64,000 nucleotides of DNA from Icerya purchasi (taxonomy: Eukaryota; Arthropoda; Insecta; Hemiptera; Monophlebidae): the NCBI GenBank assembly GCA_039619475.1, contig CM077115.1, forward strand, positions 134,986,172 through 135,050,171. Reading direction: 5' to 3'. Position 1 is the stretch's first letter; each line of letters opens with the position of its first letter. The translations under genes and the position numbers were made by a program. Shown here in pieces: positions 41,705-53,324 of the stretch. The notes under the pieces were generated by a model. The model saw only the letters and a program-made list of their open reading frames with translations, searched no databases and had not been told where the DNA came from.

Positions 41705-43200
41705 CATTTTTTTTTTTTTTTTTTATATATTTATTTATTATTATTATTATTACTTTTATATTTCTATTGCTCTTTACACCATGCTATCAACCAAATTCTA
41801 ACCTTGTTTTTCCATCTCTCTAGATTTTTTTCATTTCGAATTTCTTTTGGTATGTTCCCCATTAATTTAATTAATACCTCTTCCTCTACATTGTCTATTT
41901 TACTGTTAATCCCCCTGGTTCGTATATAACAAGGTTTATCGCAATTTCAAGTCCTGTACGTTCTTGTTCTAGTTGGTAACTGCCTATCTTCGAGTTTAGC
42001 ATTGAGCAATTTGCTGTAATAATATTAACATTTTTGCGACATTTCGTTATTTTTGTTCCACCAAGTGATGTTATCTAATGCGTCCGTCTTGTTCTCGTTG
42101 TGTAAGACCAGTTTTAGACATTTTTTTTGTAGTTTGTTGATTTTCCTCATTTCTGTAATTTTTGCCTCACTCCAAATTCCGATTCCGTATTTAATTCTTG
42201 ACATTATTACAGCTTCGAAATATAATCTTAGGCTTTTGTATGTCATACCCTGTTTTAATTTGTATAGTGCTGGAATAGCTTGTCTAACTTTACCCGCAAT
42301 GTTGTCTATATGGTTTCTCCATGTTAGACCTTTGTCTAATGTTATCCCAAGGTATTTAAATTCATTTGCATTTTCTAACTTTTCACTACCACATATTTCC
42401 TTACTATGTAAACACTTTGTATTATGTAAAATTAATTTAGGAACGAACGTTCTAAATCGGCTTGGCGTTCTTATATGCATCACTTTAGTTTTTTTAGCAT
42501 TAATTAATAATTTTTTGTCGTGCGCCCATTTGCATACATTATTGAAATCTTCTTGTAACATTTTTTCAGCACTTTCTATATTAGAGTGTTCAATAACCAG
42601 TGCAATATCATCTGCATAAACATACACTTTAGAATTCTTTACATATCGGTAGAGCGAATTCGTGTATATTAAAAATAGTATTGGTGCCAGTATTGTCCCT
42701 TGTCCAACTCCGTAATTCATTATTTCTTTTCTACTGTGTTCATTCCCGATCTTTACTAAAAATTCTCTTCCTCTTATGTAACTCCAAAACCATTTTAGAA
42801 ACCTCCCTTTTACACCCATTTTTCTTAAGTCCTCAATTAGTATTTCTTGGTCCACTAGGTCAAAAGCCTTAGTGAGGTCTAAAAAAACTAACAGAAATTG
42901 TTTACCCACTGCTAATCCTTTATTTATATCTGATATTGGTGTTTTAAGTAATAATATCGTTGATTTTCCCTCTCTAAAACCAAATTGATTACTATTTATC
43001 AACTTATTTCCCTCCAAGTAATTTTTCAAATATTTTCCCACGTACTGCTCAATTATTTTTGCTATGACTGAAGTTAATGTGATCGGTCTGTAGTTTTCAC
43101 ACTGTTTTCTATCTCCACTTTTGTAAATTGGTCGCACCATACCGATTTTTAACTCTCTGGGAAATATTCCTTCTTTCAAAGAGTAGTTTTAATCATTTTC
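41705..43200 (-). CDS. non-LTR reverse transcriptase, longest intact ORF in the window (5'-truncated LINE)
   Basis: A 384-codon open frame (43,179-42,025) covers the whole RT core: IGMVRPIYKSGDRKQCENYR and PITLTSVIAKIIEQ (fingers), FGFREGKSTILLLKTPISDI, FLLVFLDLTKAFDLVDQEIL (motif A), GVGQGTILAPILFLIYTNSL (motif B), KVYVYADDIALVIEHSN (motif C, YADD), WAHDKKLLINAKKTKVMH (motif D), FKYLGITLDKGLTWRNHID (E/thumb). All catalytic aspartates are present. The frame breaks after MSQKC; fragments such as GNIPKEIRNEKNLERWKNK follow below 41,860, then an (AAT)n run and a poly-A (poly-T on the plus strand, about 41,707-41,723). There is no endonuclease upstream, so it is a 5'-truncated copy. Clade looks CR1/Jockey-like but is unresolved. 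Confidence 0.88.
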
Positions 43201-44629
43201 GTTTTTAAAGTTCTGTGTTTTGTGTAACGGCTGTAAATTATCCGACCGCGTAAAAATTGTTATATTTAAATTTTTGAGTTTACTTTTTCTTTCTTTATTT
43301 ACTTTTTTCCACTTACTGTGCGTTCCTTATATCTAAATGTATAGTGTAGTTGTTTTAAGGTTATAAGTCGGCAAATCCCGCCATCCTCCCTACAATCCAC
43401 TTGCTGCCAAAAGTAGATAGCAGTATTGGTAAAGAAATTTATTACCTGTTTTGTTCTAAAAAAGGAAACCGCTTTGAAGTATTATCAATGTTAGTTACCC
43501 TTGACACGTAAATTTGAAGAAATACGTATGGTTAACATTTCATTTTAAAGAGAATTAAATAAAAATATTTATTTTGTATACTTTACCCTGCCTTTTATTA
43601 TATAGGATATTTCAATTTAAACTTTATTTTTTTAATTGATTTGCCTTTAAACACCATCTGAACAGACTTATTTAAAAATTCACGAAATAAAATAATTAAA
43701 AATCCTAAGGTTAGACCGCGAAATAGTTCACGGGCCCGGCGACTTTATTTTTTTCCAAATCATCACCGGTCGTATTTCGCCCAAATATTTCTTTATTTAC
43801 GCTTTTTATTTGAGTTTGTAACTTTTGCTTTCAAATATTTATTTTTTGATATCTTCTAAAAATGTTAAATTTATCATTTTTTATTTTTGAAATATTGAAT
43901 TTATATTCCGTTAATAGCATTCAGAGAAATTCTTTCGTAAGTTCTATTATTGGAGTTATTAAGCAAAACTTGAAGAGTGATGCACCTCATAATTTACGCT
44001 AAATTTTCGTTGGAAGTGATTTTGTCAATGAATTAATGGTGAAAATGAGTAATTCATCCGCTGTTTTTTTCCCATCCGGTTAGAAAATTGTTGATTAAAA
44101 TTTCTTTTGTTGTTATCTGTATTTAACATGAGTCGACAAAATTTAACTTTGAATGTGGGATTAATTTCTGCAAAGTCATTTACATTAGTTTCCATTTATT
44201 TTTATAATATAACTAGATGTATTTGGAATTTATTCAGAATATATCGTTAAAAAACCAAAAAACCAGAATATTTTTTTCGTACTCCAATCAATATATTATG
44301 GATTTTTTGCGATAAACCGTACCGTAATTGCCGACTCATTCGCATTTTTACTTAAAATACTAATATTTTTATTTAACTGTACGTGCATTATAAATCACGA
44401 ATTAGTACAATATATGGCGAATTGAAAAGGCGAACAGCGGATAGGAATAGGTGGAGGACTTGGACGATAGGGGCGAACCAGTCAAACGACTGAAATACCA
44501 ATTGATTGATTGATGGTGAATTAGTGTACAACAAAAATAATTGTACACAAAATAAGTATAGGAACTATAGTTTTGTATATATTACATATATGGTATATAT
44601 ATATATATATATATGTATATAACAGTTGC
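43201..44629. other. AT-rich DNA without a recognised feature
   Basis: No motif recognised. Ends in a short (TA)n run (44,597-44,616) where the adjacent SINE terminates. Confidence 0.4.
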
Positions 44630-44750
44630 ATACCTTTGATAAGGTATCATGGATTGTGAAGTTGAGGTTCCTGATGAGAGTAACGGACTAGTTCCTTCTT
44701 CTCAGCCGCCTTTGCTTTCCCAGATTTCTCTAGAACCAAATTATTTCATC
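44630..44750 (-). repeat. SINE family C, 5'-truncated copy
   Basis: The reverse complement reads AGAGAAATCTGGGAAAGCAA, GAAGGAACTAGTCC, TACTCTCAT, then AACTTCACAATCCATGATAC and CTTATCAAAGG, in the same order as the copies at 48.7 and 52.4 kb. It ends in a TA microsatellite and abuts a family A LINE. Confidence 0.8.
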
Positions 44751-45112
44751 CAAAATCGTGGTGGGGACGATAAGAAAGACAGTAGAGAGTTTGAGCAGGA
44801 AATCTACTAAAGAATAGGCCATTGGTTGCCACCGAACGTGCCAACGAGTCAACTAATTTGTTGCCAGAAATGCCGCAATGACCAGGAATCTATAGTAGCT
44901 CGATTATAACAGAACGGGATGCAAATAAATTAGAAATTAAGAAGCGAATTTGGAGAATCAGTGACCTGAGTAGGAAAGGGAGAGGAGATAGCCAATAAAA
45001 CACTTTTCGAGTCCGAGGATAGAAGGAATCTGGAGATGTTATTTGTCGAGGATATAAAAAGGACTGCTTGCAGGATAGCCACGGATTCGGCAAGAAAAAT
45101 AGAAGATTCTAA
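44751..45112 (-). pseudogene. LINE family A relic (RNase H)
   Basis: The minus strand has SSIFLAESVAILQAVLFISS (catalytic Glu) near 45,110-45,050, SSDSKSVLLAISSPF (third acidic residue) near 45,020-44,975 and DSLARSVATNGLFFSR near 44,855-44,805. It matches the 23.9- and 40.3-kb copies. It is truncated on both sides, with SINE C at the 3' side. Confidence 0.75.
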
Positions 45113-45419
45113 AATGACCATTCAGTTCATTTAGATGATATTTGTAATTAAACGAAAACATATTATCATTGAACTTTGACTTCCTTTGATGTTGTTCTGA
45201 CCAGCTGTGTAGCAAACTAGTATATTTATTTATTATTTTAGGGATCGAAAAAATTTTAAAAATTATGTGCTCTGTAAAACTTTTTTGCATTGTTTTTTTA
45301 ACTAAAGGAGTGTCTGAGGATTGCCATGCACCATGTTTAACTACCGGGGTTATTGCAGCACATGGAGCCTACTTAGGAGGATCAAACGCAATAGAACAGA
45401 CCGCTGCTCCGCCTGAAAG

Positions 45420-46495
45420 CTAATATAGCTGCGACCACGGACGGAGCATTTGATAGTATCTTAGAAAAATGGAGGAGGTGGTAAAGTGATTGGATTGTGG
45501 TGCTGCAAAGGATGAACATTTGAGGAGTAGGTGAAAGGTGAATGGGGTGCTTGGTTGACCACAAAATTGGAGACATTTGGAGGTGCCTGGCTCGTGAAGA
45601 TGTAGTTGTGCGAGAGGGTTGTATGGCCTATTCGGAGACGATTCGAGACAGAAAAATCTCTGCGGGAAACTCCGTCTGTGGGCCACCAGGGCTCCATGGT
45701 TGTTTTTACGCTCCGGAGAAACGTACATGAGGATCTCCATTCCTGCTGCCATTCTTTTCCGGTTTGGTGCATAAACAAATGGGTTAATGAAGCCTGGAAG
45801 AGGGGAGTTTTATGGTATTGGAGAGAACAGTGTCGCCTGAGCTATTCCATTAACACGCTCATTGCCTGGAACCTCAACATGAGCCGGCACCCGTAGGAAA
45901 GACATTTTAGAGTTTAGATGTGATAGCCTGTATAATAGGTAATAGACCTTCCTTATCAAAGGGTTGTTGGGTTTGATCTCTGAGATGAGTTGAAGGGAGT
46001 TTAGAGAGTCAGTTATGAGTAGGGGCTTTTAAGACTGGGGGTTGCTATCGGTATAGTGTTGGATGCAAAAAACTATCTCGTATATTTCGGCGTCCAGTGC
46101 TGCACAGCAATCGTGGAGTCTGACTGACTCTGCTGCCCCTGGAACTTCGAAGGAGCATGCCGCCGGAAACTTCTAACCTATAGCCTTCGCTCCATCTGTG
46201 TAGAGGCATGCATGGTCTGTGTAGCTCGCCAGGATATTTTTTGCTATTTTTACTGTGTTTCCGTGTTGTGCTTTGTTAAATTTTTTTAGCGATATGTTTA
46301 TGTTTGTGATTGGCTGACTCCAAGGAGGTGCAGTTGCTGCGAAATCTGGCAGAGTTCTTAGGATTGAAGAGATTTGGAAACGACCCATAATCGAAAAAAG
46401 TTCAGGCACTGGGTCATTCCTAAACCTCTCATTAGGGGATATGGCGACCGGTTCGAGTGACAGGGTTTTGATACTACTAAGGAGGGAGCTCAATT
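45420..46495 (-). pseudogene. LINE family B, RNase H and C-terminal zinc-knuckle region
   Basis: Minus strand: ASYTDHACLYTDGAKAIG (RNase H first Asp) near 46,230-46,175, AALDAEIYEIVF (catalytic Glu), LLITDSLNSLQLISEI (Asp) near 46,020-45,975, then PAHVEVPGNERVNGIAQATL near 45,885-45,830 (the His region), PWWPTDGVSRRDFSVSNRLR and IGHTTLSHNYIFTSQ, and CLQFCGQPSTPFTFHLLLKC. This is the I-group C-terminus with a Cys-rich knuckle. Only a few frame breaks, so it is among the better preserved relics. A second copy of the same family is at 63.24-63.77 kb. Confidence 0.85.
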
Positions 46496-47273
46496 CCCTA
46501 AAGTTATAGTACTTCCTTGTTAATTAGTTTCAAAAAGACATTTACATGTATTTTTTTTTCCTTTTTAAATATATATATATATTGTATATATATATTATCT
46601 AATCTTTTGCTATAAAAGGAAACGTAAATAAATTATAATAAAAATTGCAAACAATGGAAACGAATGTTTAATTTAATAGATCGACGTATAAAAAATTTTT
46701 ATTTAAGAGCAAATTTTCCGACTTTATTGAAACTAATTCTAAAATCTGTTTAAGATGAATATGTGCCGGGTATGGTGTTGAAGGCTGTGAAAATCGGTTT
46801 TGATCTAAATAAAACCTGATTGAGTTTTAATTTAGTATTCATTTTATAAATAAGCATTTAATATTAGGTATGTTGCCCTGCAATAATTTCCAAAAAAAAT
46901 TTATTTGTGTATTTTCTCTTCCTTTTTTTTTCTTCTTGTTTTGTTAAAGCGACTTGAAAAATTCTAAATATCAGGCTATGTCGCGAAATTTTGGTCCTTC
47001 ATGCTTAAAAAAATGAAACATTATAAATTTTGTATATGTGTGCATGTATATTTGGTTTGATGTGTGTATGTATGTACTATGTGTGTATGCGCGGATGTAT
47101 ATTTATACGCATGTATGTATTTTCTACAATAGTCTTTATAATTTCATATAATTTGAAAAATTGGAAATCGTTTCCACTTAATCAACAAAAGGAAAAGCAA
47201 GAAAACAAAAGTTTTTTATTGTTTTTGTTTAAGTAAATACATACAGAGAAAGATTTTGCCAAGTCAAATGTAT

Positions 47274-47336
<63 letters not shown>

Positions 47337-47640
47337 GTCGTTAACTAAAAGATTATTAGCAAAGGAAAAAAAATTGGCCGTGGAGCGAGAGCTACAGTTC
47401 AGTTGCTTTCTGATTGACCTTAAATTGTTCTATTATATTTGTACGTATTGAAACAATGTCAGTTACAGCGGATAAAAAATGAACAGCGGCCAGTGAAATG
47501 GGTTAACGGGAAAAAAGTAACGATCAACAATAAAACTTTGTTGGTTGGTAAACATTTTTATAATCTGAGTGCTCGAAATTAGGTAACAGCGCCTTCAATT
47601 TGTGCCTAACTGCTGTTTAAAGTTACGCCGAATACGAAAG
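46496..47640. other. AT-rich DNA with a long (TA)n run
   Basis: Pure (TA)n at 47,283-47,330 and TGTATGTA-type repeats before it (47,030-47,120). No coding motif. Confidence 0.5.
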
Positions 47641-47666
47641 GGGTTACTAACACAAGGTTTTCCGAA

Positions 47667-47725
47667 TTACGTCATAGCTTTCCACTGGGTCGTAATGACG
47701 CAGCCCGGTTATTTTAATGACGTCA
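47667..47725. promoter_or_regulatory. cluster of three CRE/ATF-like sites
   Basis: TTACGTCAT at 47,667-47,675, TAATGACGCA at 47,693-47,702 and the perfect palindrome TGACGTCA at 47,718-47,725, all within 60 bp of less AT-rich DNA. A further palindrome, TGATGCATCA, lies at 47,802-47,811. Three bZIP-type sites this close suggest an enhancer or promoter. Which gene it would serve is unknown; it lies upstream of the visible arrestin exons on their strand. Confidence 0.35.
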
Positions 47726-48573
47726 CATATTAAAATGCTTAACTAAAGCCTCACTAACATTTTTCTGCTGTTTCGGCAGCGTGTGCCTGTCGATCGACGC
47801 GTGATGCATCATGTTAATCTCGAGCAAACATACTCCCGACATTTTGGAGGCTTTTTAGGGTAGAAATTTTTGTCGATTAATATCCGATTATTTTTTAATA
47901 TTACGAGTATTTTGATATATGTGTGCGTGTATTTTATATAATCGTTGAATTGCTATTTTATTATATTTTCATTGTTATACAACGCGTGTAATAAACGTAT
48001 GCAAATTCGACGCACGTTTTGTGTTGTATTTTTAGTTCCTATCACACCCGCCAAGTTTGTTTGTAATAAATCATGTACTCGTTGTTTGCTGATGTCACAT
48101 CATTCTTATATGGCCCCAGTTTATCCTTTAACGTCGGCTGTAAACAATGACGTTTTCTTTTTCCGCAGTGCGATGATTGCTTTTAGAAGTTAAAGCTCTG
48201 TTATTAGTTGTAATTTTATTCCGCGTGTATCTCTTAAACCAAGTACTAAAATTATGTTTACTTCATGTAGTGTCATTATAAATAAGTGGCCAATTCGTTT
48301 CATCTTTAATATTTTAATTGCATTCAAATAGAAGAGGATATCATTAAATTAATTCTCTTCGTAAATTATCACAAAAATTTATGTAATTTTAAATTCTTAG
48401 TTATCAGTGTTATCATGATAAATAAGCGCTTCGATTTATTCTGAACAACAATGAAACGTACCGACGAATAGAAAATACACAACTCTTATTGTTCTTTTAT
48501 TAGTACGGTATCTTGAAATTATTAATACCCTATTAGATTAAATTTCTCTGTATTCATATTATAGCAAACCAGT

Positions 48574-48614
48574 TCTTTTTTTACCTTTTTTTACCTTTTT
48601 TTACCTTTTTTTTT
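48574..48614. repeat. 10-bp tandem repeat, unit TTACCTTTTT, about 4 copies
   Basis: Exact TTACCTTTTT units follow one another in register before the run ends in GCATGC. Confidence 0.9.
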
Positions 48615-48683
48615 GCATGCCAACTCGTAGGTTATCAACGCAATTGATCATTAACTATTTTAAGTTTCCTAGATAGCGGTGCA

Positions 48684-48908
48684 GGTAACGCGGTAGTGTA
48701 ATGGTTAAGACGATTTTTTATTAACGAGACTTGTCTCATTCTAGATTCAAATCACACTAAGGTTTATCCAGCTTGAAATAATTGGGCACCAGAGAAATCT
48801 GGGCAGAAAAGACTGGTCCCAGTATTCTCCTTAAGTCCATTAGGCTTACAATTAGTAGACTGTGAACCCTAACTTCACAATCCATGATACCTTATCAAGG
48901 ATATATGG
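48684..48908 (+). repeat. tRNA-derived SINE (family C), full-length copy
   Basis: The head begins GTAACGCGGTAGTGTAATGG, an A-box-like start, with ATTCAAATC as a decayed B box. The body has CACCAGAGAAATCTGGG, ACTGGTCCCAGTATTCTC, GTGAACCCTAACTTCACAAT and CCATGATACCTTATCAAGGA, ending in GGGACTTACTTTACTT. The same order is seen at 52,350-52,576 and, truncated, at 44,630-44,750. Confidence 0.82.
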
Positions 48909-49109
48909 GACTTACTTTACTTTTAAATAACGGTACATCCCAATAGATGACGCTGCTTGTTATATGTTATCATGTCGGTATTTATTTATTTATATGAGTA
49001 TTTTATTATTATTATCATTATTGTTATTTATTATTTTCTCGGGTTTACTATATCCCAGTTACTATAATTTGTGACGAATTACGTCAAGTCACAATTATTT
49101 TATTATATT

Positions 49110-50924
49110 TTAATGGTTTAAAAAATTCCTCACTATGTTACAGGTACTTAATATGACTGCTTTCTGCATGTTATTATGTATATATCCTAGAATTTGTAAT
49201 GTTTTAAAACCTTCCATTAATGTGTTTGGTGTAATTCCGGTTACTGACATTACAAGTGGTATTACTGTGATCTTCTTTTGTTTCCATATCTTTTTTATTT
49301 CAGTGGCTAAGCAGCTGTATTTACTTTTTTTTTCTTCATATTTTTGGCTAATATTACTGTCACTAGGGACAGATACATCTATTAAAAATGTATTCTTTGA
49401 TGGTTTGTGAATCAAGGTAATATATCAGAGATCTATTAGCATCTAGTTTATGATCTGTAAGAATATTTCTATCCCAATATAATTTTACAGTTTCATTTGC
49501 TAGCACTGATTCTGGTTTATACTGGTAATATGGTGCTTTCTTGTTCCCTTATTATTCCATATTTGTGTGCTATTTCTTGGTGTATTATTTTCGCCATGTT
49601 GTTATGCGTTTCTGTGTATTCTGTTCCTGCAAGTAATTTACATCCTCCTGGAATATGTTCAATTGTTTCGCGGGCTTGATAGCATTTACAGGGCACAAAT
49701 CATTCGTTATATCTTGATCTTTTATTATATATTTTTTGTAATTTTTCGTTGATATCACTTGATCTTGAATACCTAATAAGAAACCGTCAGTTTCGGGAAA
49801 TAATTCACCTTTTTTTAACCAGTTATATGTTAACTCTTTATTGATATTTTTGCTGTTCATTATATTGATATGTCTTCCATGTAGCATTTTACCAGACCAT
49901 TTTTCTTTTTTTTCTCATTAATGATATTTCTACTTTGTAGCTTTTCTTTTTTTGATAGGTTGAGCGGTGTGTGGTCTTGATCTGCCTTTATTATCGCCCC
50001 ATGTATAATGGATGCTCATTTGAATGTAAATATTTTCCAAGTTCTTCTATTTGACTTTGGTGGAGAGATGATACATCCAGGGGAGGCCTCTTCCTCTTTG
50101 TTTTCTTGGCAAACTTATTCTTTCGATACATGAATTAGGGTGTAGAAACCTGTGTTTGGTGAGTTCTGATCGGATTAATCTATTAAGCTCTTCGAGCTCT
50201 GTGTGTGACCATTTGATTATTCCGAATGAGTATGAGAGTATTGGTACTGCATATGTGTTTATAGCCTTGAACATATTTTTTGAATTAAGAGATGATCTAA
50301 GAATAGTCTTTAATCTCATTTTGAATTTGTTTTTCAGCTGATATTTTATATTTGTATGATTTATTTTTGTGTTTTGTTGAATTCCTAGGTATTTATAAGT
50401 TTCCTTTTGGGTTTAAGGTATGGAGTATTCTATCGTTAAGTGTCTCACTTTTTAAGTTATTCGAGCATTTTCCTTTTTGTATATGCGCACTTTTACATTT
50501 ATTTAATCCAAATTCCATTCCTATATCTCCGCTGATTGTTTCCGTTGTTTTTAATAGTGATTCCATCTGCATGGAAGATGCTGCATACAATTTTATATAA
50601 TCCATATAGAGCAGATGATTTAATTTGAATTGCACTTTCCCGTTGTATTTTATGTCTATTCCATATTTTGTATCATTAAGTATATTAGACAAAGGATTAA
50701 GGCATAAACAAAACCATAAAGGGCTCAACGAATCTCCTTGGAAAATTCCGCGCTCGATTTTAATAGCTTCAGTTTTTAGGTTTACTGATTCGGTAATCAG
50801 ATGTACTGTTGTTCTCCAGTTATTCATCAGGTTGGCTAGGAAGTTTTTTATTTTCAGATTTATACGGTATATTTCCGTTATTTTTAATAGCCAACTATGT
50901 GGTACAGTGTCGAACGCTTTTTTA
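49110..50924 (-). pseudogene. R2/R4-like LINE relic (RT, linker, restriction-like endonuclease end)
   Basis: Minus strand: DKKAFDTVPHSWLLKI (RT motif A) from about 50,920, NNWRTTVHLITESVNL, RGIFQGDSLSPLWFCLCLNP (motif B), NHLLYMDYIKLYAASS (motif C, YMDD lost to YMDY), then thumb text, SLNSKNMFKAINTYAVPILS, EELNRLIRSELTKHRFLHPN and SLPRKQRGRGLPWMYHLS. Further down are GFLLGIQDQVISTKNYKKYI, CPVNAIKPAKQLNIF and KNTFLIDVSVPSDSNI with KYSCLATEIKKIWKQKKITV near 49,390-49,275. The last block resembles the region after a Cys/His knuckle where R2-type elements carry a PD..D endonuclease; that assignment is inference. It is cut at 50,924 by a Helitron end. Confidence 0.78.
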
Positions 50925-51710
50925 TCTATACTAATATTATAAAGAGGAAAGATTTGATTGTTTGTTTGTTTGAAATTGAATAGGCTCCGAAACTACTGGA
51001 CCAATTTGAAAAATTCTTTCACCGTTGGGAAGTCCTTATATCGCGTGTGCTGCAAAAACTATTGATGATAGAACAAAATAATGTACTACGACTTTGCAGA
51101 ACGCATCATTATCTACAAAAAGTGTCGCGTCAGCATATGCCTAACTATTACAGTTATGTCACAATAAGTGTTCTTTTATTTTAAAAATTTAATTGAAATG
51201 CTACCGCTAGAAAATGCTCTTTATTTGTACCTTTGTATTAATCCTTATCAAAATAAATTACTTCATATTCAAGACTGCTTCAATACCTTTATATAACTTT
51301 TTGAATTATTCAATTCGGACATTTCATTCGAAAGATATCACGAGTTTAAAAATGTAAGTATTCGAAAAAGTCGCGTGGTTGCCGCTCACCCCGTTCGGCT
51401 AGCTAGGCAGCACCATAATATGCGATGTAGGCATCACTGGGGTACGGGAGGGGAGTCAATAATACGATCCACAGACTGATTATGCTCAACAGTCTTCTGT
51501 CCAAATCGGAGCTATGAATAAGATCTGCTCTAAGTGTTCTGCCGAAAAATGGGCCAATGAACCTAATGGTATATGCTGTGCTTCTGGAAAAGTTAGTCTC
51601 CCCAATATTCAGGAGCCGCCACAGCCAATAAAAAATCTTTTGACAAATAATCATTTATTGATTCTCTTACACAGTCATGAACTGAATTCCGCGCACTATT
51701 AGCCATTTTT
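50925..51710 (+). mobile_element. Helitron 5' end and replicase N-terminal fragment
   Basis: It starts at TCTATACTAATATTATAAAG (50,925-50,944) after an A, the 5'-TC terminus expected for a Helitron inserted at A/T. Then come TTTGATTGTTTGTTTG and AACTACTGGACCAATTTGAA, which recur in insect Helitrons. Downstream, 51,514-51,699 encodes KCSAEKWANEPNGICCASGK then VSLPNIQEPPQPIKNLL, the CxxC...MCCxxGKVxLPxxxxPPxPL motif preceding the Helitron helicase-like domain. The Rep HUH and helicase domains are missing and the 3' end (CTRR with hairpin) was not found. Confidence 0.82.
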
Positions 51711-52349
51711 AGAAAAAGGAATTATCTCTTTCAATTTTTCCCTATTTAAAAATCCATTTTCGTTCTCCGACGCCCTGGCCGATCAGTCTGCGTTTATAAA
51801 TATAAAAAATATAAGAGTACATACGTATAATATACGTTCGTTATATTTTTCATATCAATTATTAGTATAAAAATTAATAATAAAGATGTAAGGAAATACC
51901 TGTTTCCATGTGCAATACTTTTTGAACAAATTCACCACATATAATTCACTAGATTACACCGTCTATCAGTGTAACGGCGAATAGATTTATTAACAAAACA
52001 TTCATATTAATTTTCATAGCAATTGTTACATTTTTTCCAACAAAATTTTACTATATTTTCTCCACTACATGCGACAATGCCTGTACAGTGTACACTGTGA
52101 ATATACGTACAAGTGTGTTGCTGTTATATTCAATCTGCCGACCATTCGGAGATGGAATTACGAGTACGAATTCTCATGCGATTTTATTAAGACTGTGTCA
52201 CAACACCGTTGACGGTACCTTTAAGCTCCAGTCGCCCTACGGACGTTGATCAAGCTGTCTAGCATGCGTGGCAGGCGTCTACCACCAGCGTTCTCTCATC
52301 CACGTTCTTTCCTCGCTGTATTCAATTAATATTATTTTGTTGCTACCAA
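51711..52349. other. DNA without a recognised feature
   Basis: Could hold the Helitron 3' end or the rest of the interrupted LINE, but neither was recognised. Confidence 0.4.
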
Positions 52350-52576
52350 CCCAGAGGTCACGGGTTCGAGACTTGTCTCGTTCCGGATCAAAATCGCTTC
52401 CAGGTATATACCTAATCTGAAACTGAATTGGGTACCAGAGAAATCCGGGAAAGTAAAGGTGGCCGCGAGAAAGGAACTGGCCCCTCTACTCTCATTAATG
52501 CCGTTGAGCTTTGTACATTGTGAACCTTAACTTCACAATCCCCGACGCCCTATCCAGGGTATGGGACTTACTTTAA
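52350..52576 (+). repeat. tRNA-derived SINE (family C)
   Basis: It begins AGGTCACGGGTTCGAGACTT (a B-box-like GGTTCGA) and continues GACTTGTCTCGTTCCGGAT, TACCAGAGAAATCCGGGAAA, AAGGAACTGGCCCCTCTACT and AACCTTAACTTCACAATCCC, ending GGGTATGGGACTTACTTTAA. It is collinear with 48,684-48,908. The next base starts a LINE relic. Confidence 0.85.
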
Positions 52577-53205
52577 TGTATGTGTTCCTAGTTATGTAGG
52601 GATAGTGGGCAATGAAAATGGCGAATTCTCTAGCCCGATTTGTTGCGTCCTCCCTCATTTAATTTTCAAAAATTCCACGGTCTGATCTTCTTCTTCTTTA
52701 CAGTAAATACCATTTTAGAGTCTGGTCTGACTTTTATGTTCCATCGTTTTCCAATACACGATTCTTCTACCTTTCTGTACTCGTCTTCCTTCCTACCTGT
52801 AGTTCCACAATTTTCCCTTGGTTCGTCCTCCTGCTATCGTTTCGTTTACTTGTTTGCGCTGCAGTCATACTCGACTGCCTTCGCTCGCTTTTGTTTCGCC
52901 TTTCCATCTTTTTCGCATTGTTCTCTTCATCCGAACGACAAAGCTTTCTGCGATTTTAACCGCGTCTTGTTTGGATGTCCTTCACTCGCCGTGGAGCGGT
53001 CTCAAATGTTATCTCTTGATCTTCCTGCTACTTATTGTGTTTCTTACATCCTGACGTTTCCTTCTTTGTCTATTTCTTCCCTTAGTTGTTTCATTTCCAC
53101 AATATCTGATCGTATTGCTATTTGATCGAGGATCTTCCCTGCGTAGTTCTTCTGAGCAAAGGTTCCTCGTTAACGTGCCCAAGAAAAAACAAAAAAAAAA
53201 TCTTT
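52577..53205 (+). pseudogene. LINE family A relic (end of RNase H to 3' poly-A)
   Basis: Starts mid-domain with VPSYVGIVGNE-like then MANSLARFVASSL (the GNE.AD.LAR pattern over two frames), continues with a pyrimidine-rich C-terminus including TRLPSLAFVSPFHLFRIVLF and CDFNRVLFGCPSLAVERSQM, and ends AAAGGTTCCTCGTTAACGTG followed by an A-rich tract (53,182-53,201). The 62.8-kb copy ends the same way. Confidence 0.75.
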
Positions 53206-53324
53206 ATTAATTCGACTTCTTTATGGAGCTCACTCAGCGAACTGGTGTTCAGTTTACTGTTTCATCTGCTGGAACAAAAATTAAAACAGTCGTCTCAAAA
53301 AAACGCAGCGAATGACAGTGCCGA

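Noticed and set aside
42053..42619. 188-codon plus-strand ORF
   Set aside because: It is the antisense shadow of the RT ORF on the minus strand.
52640..53125. 161-codon plus-strand ORF as a host gene
   Set aside because: It is the pyrimidine-rich C-terminal region of LINE family A and ends at the family's poly-A.
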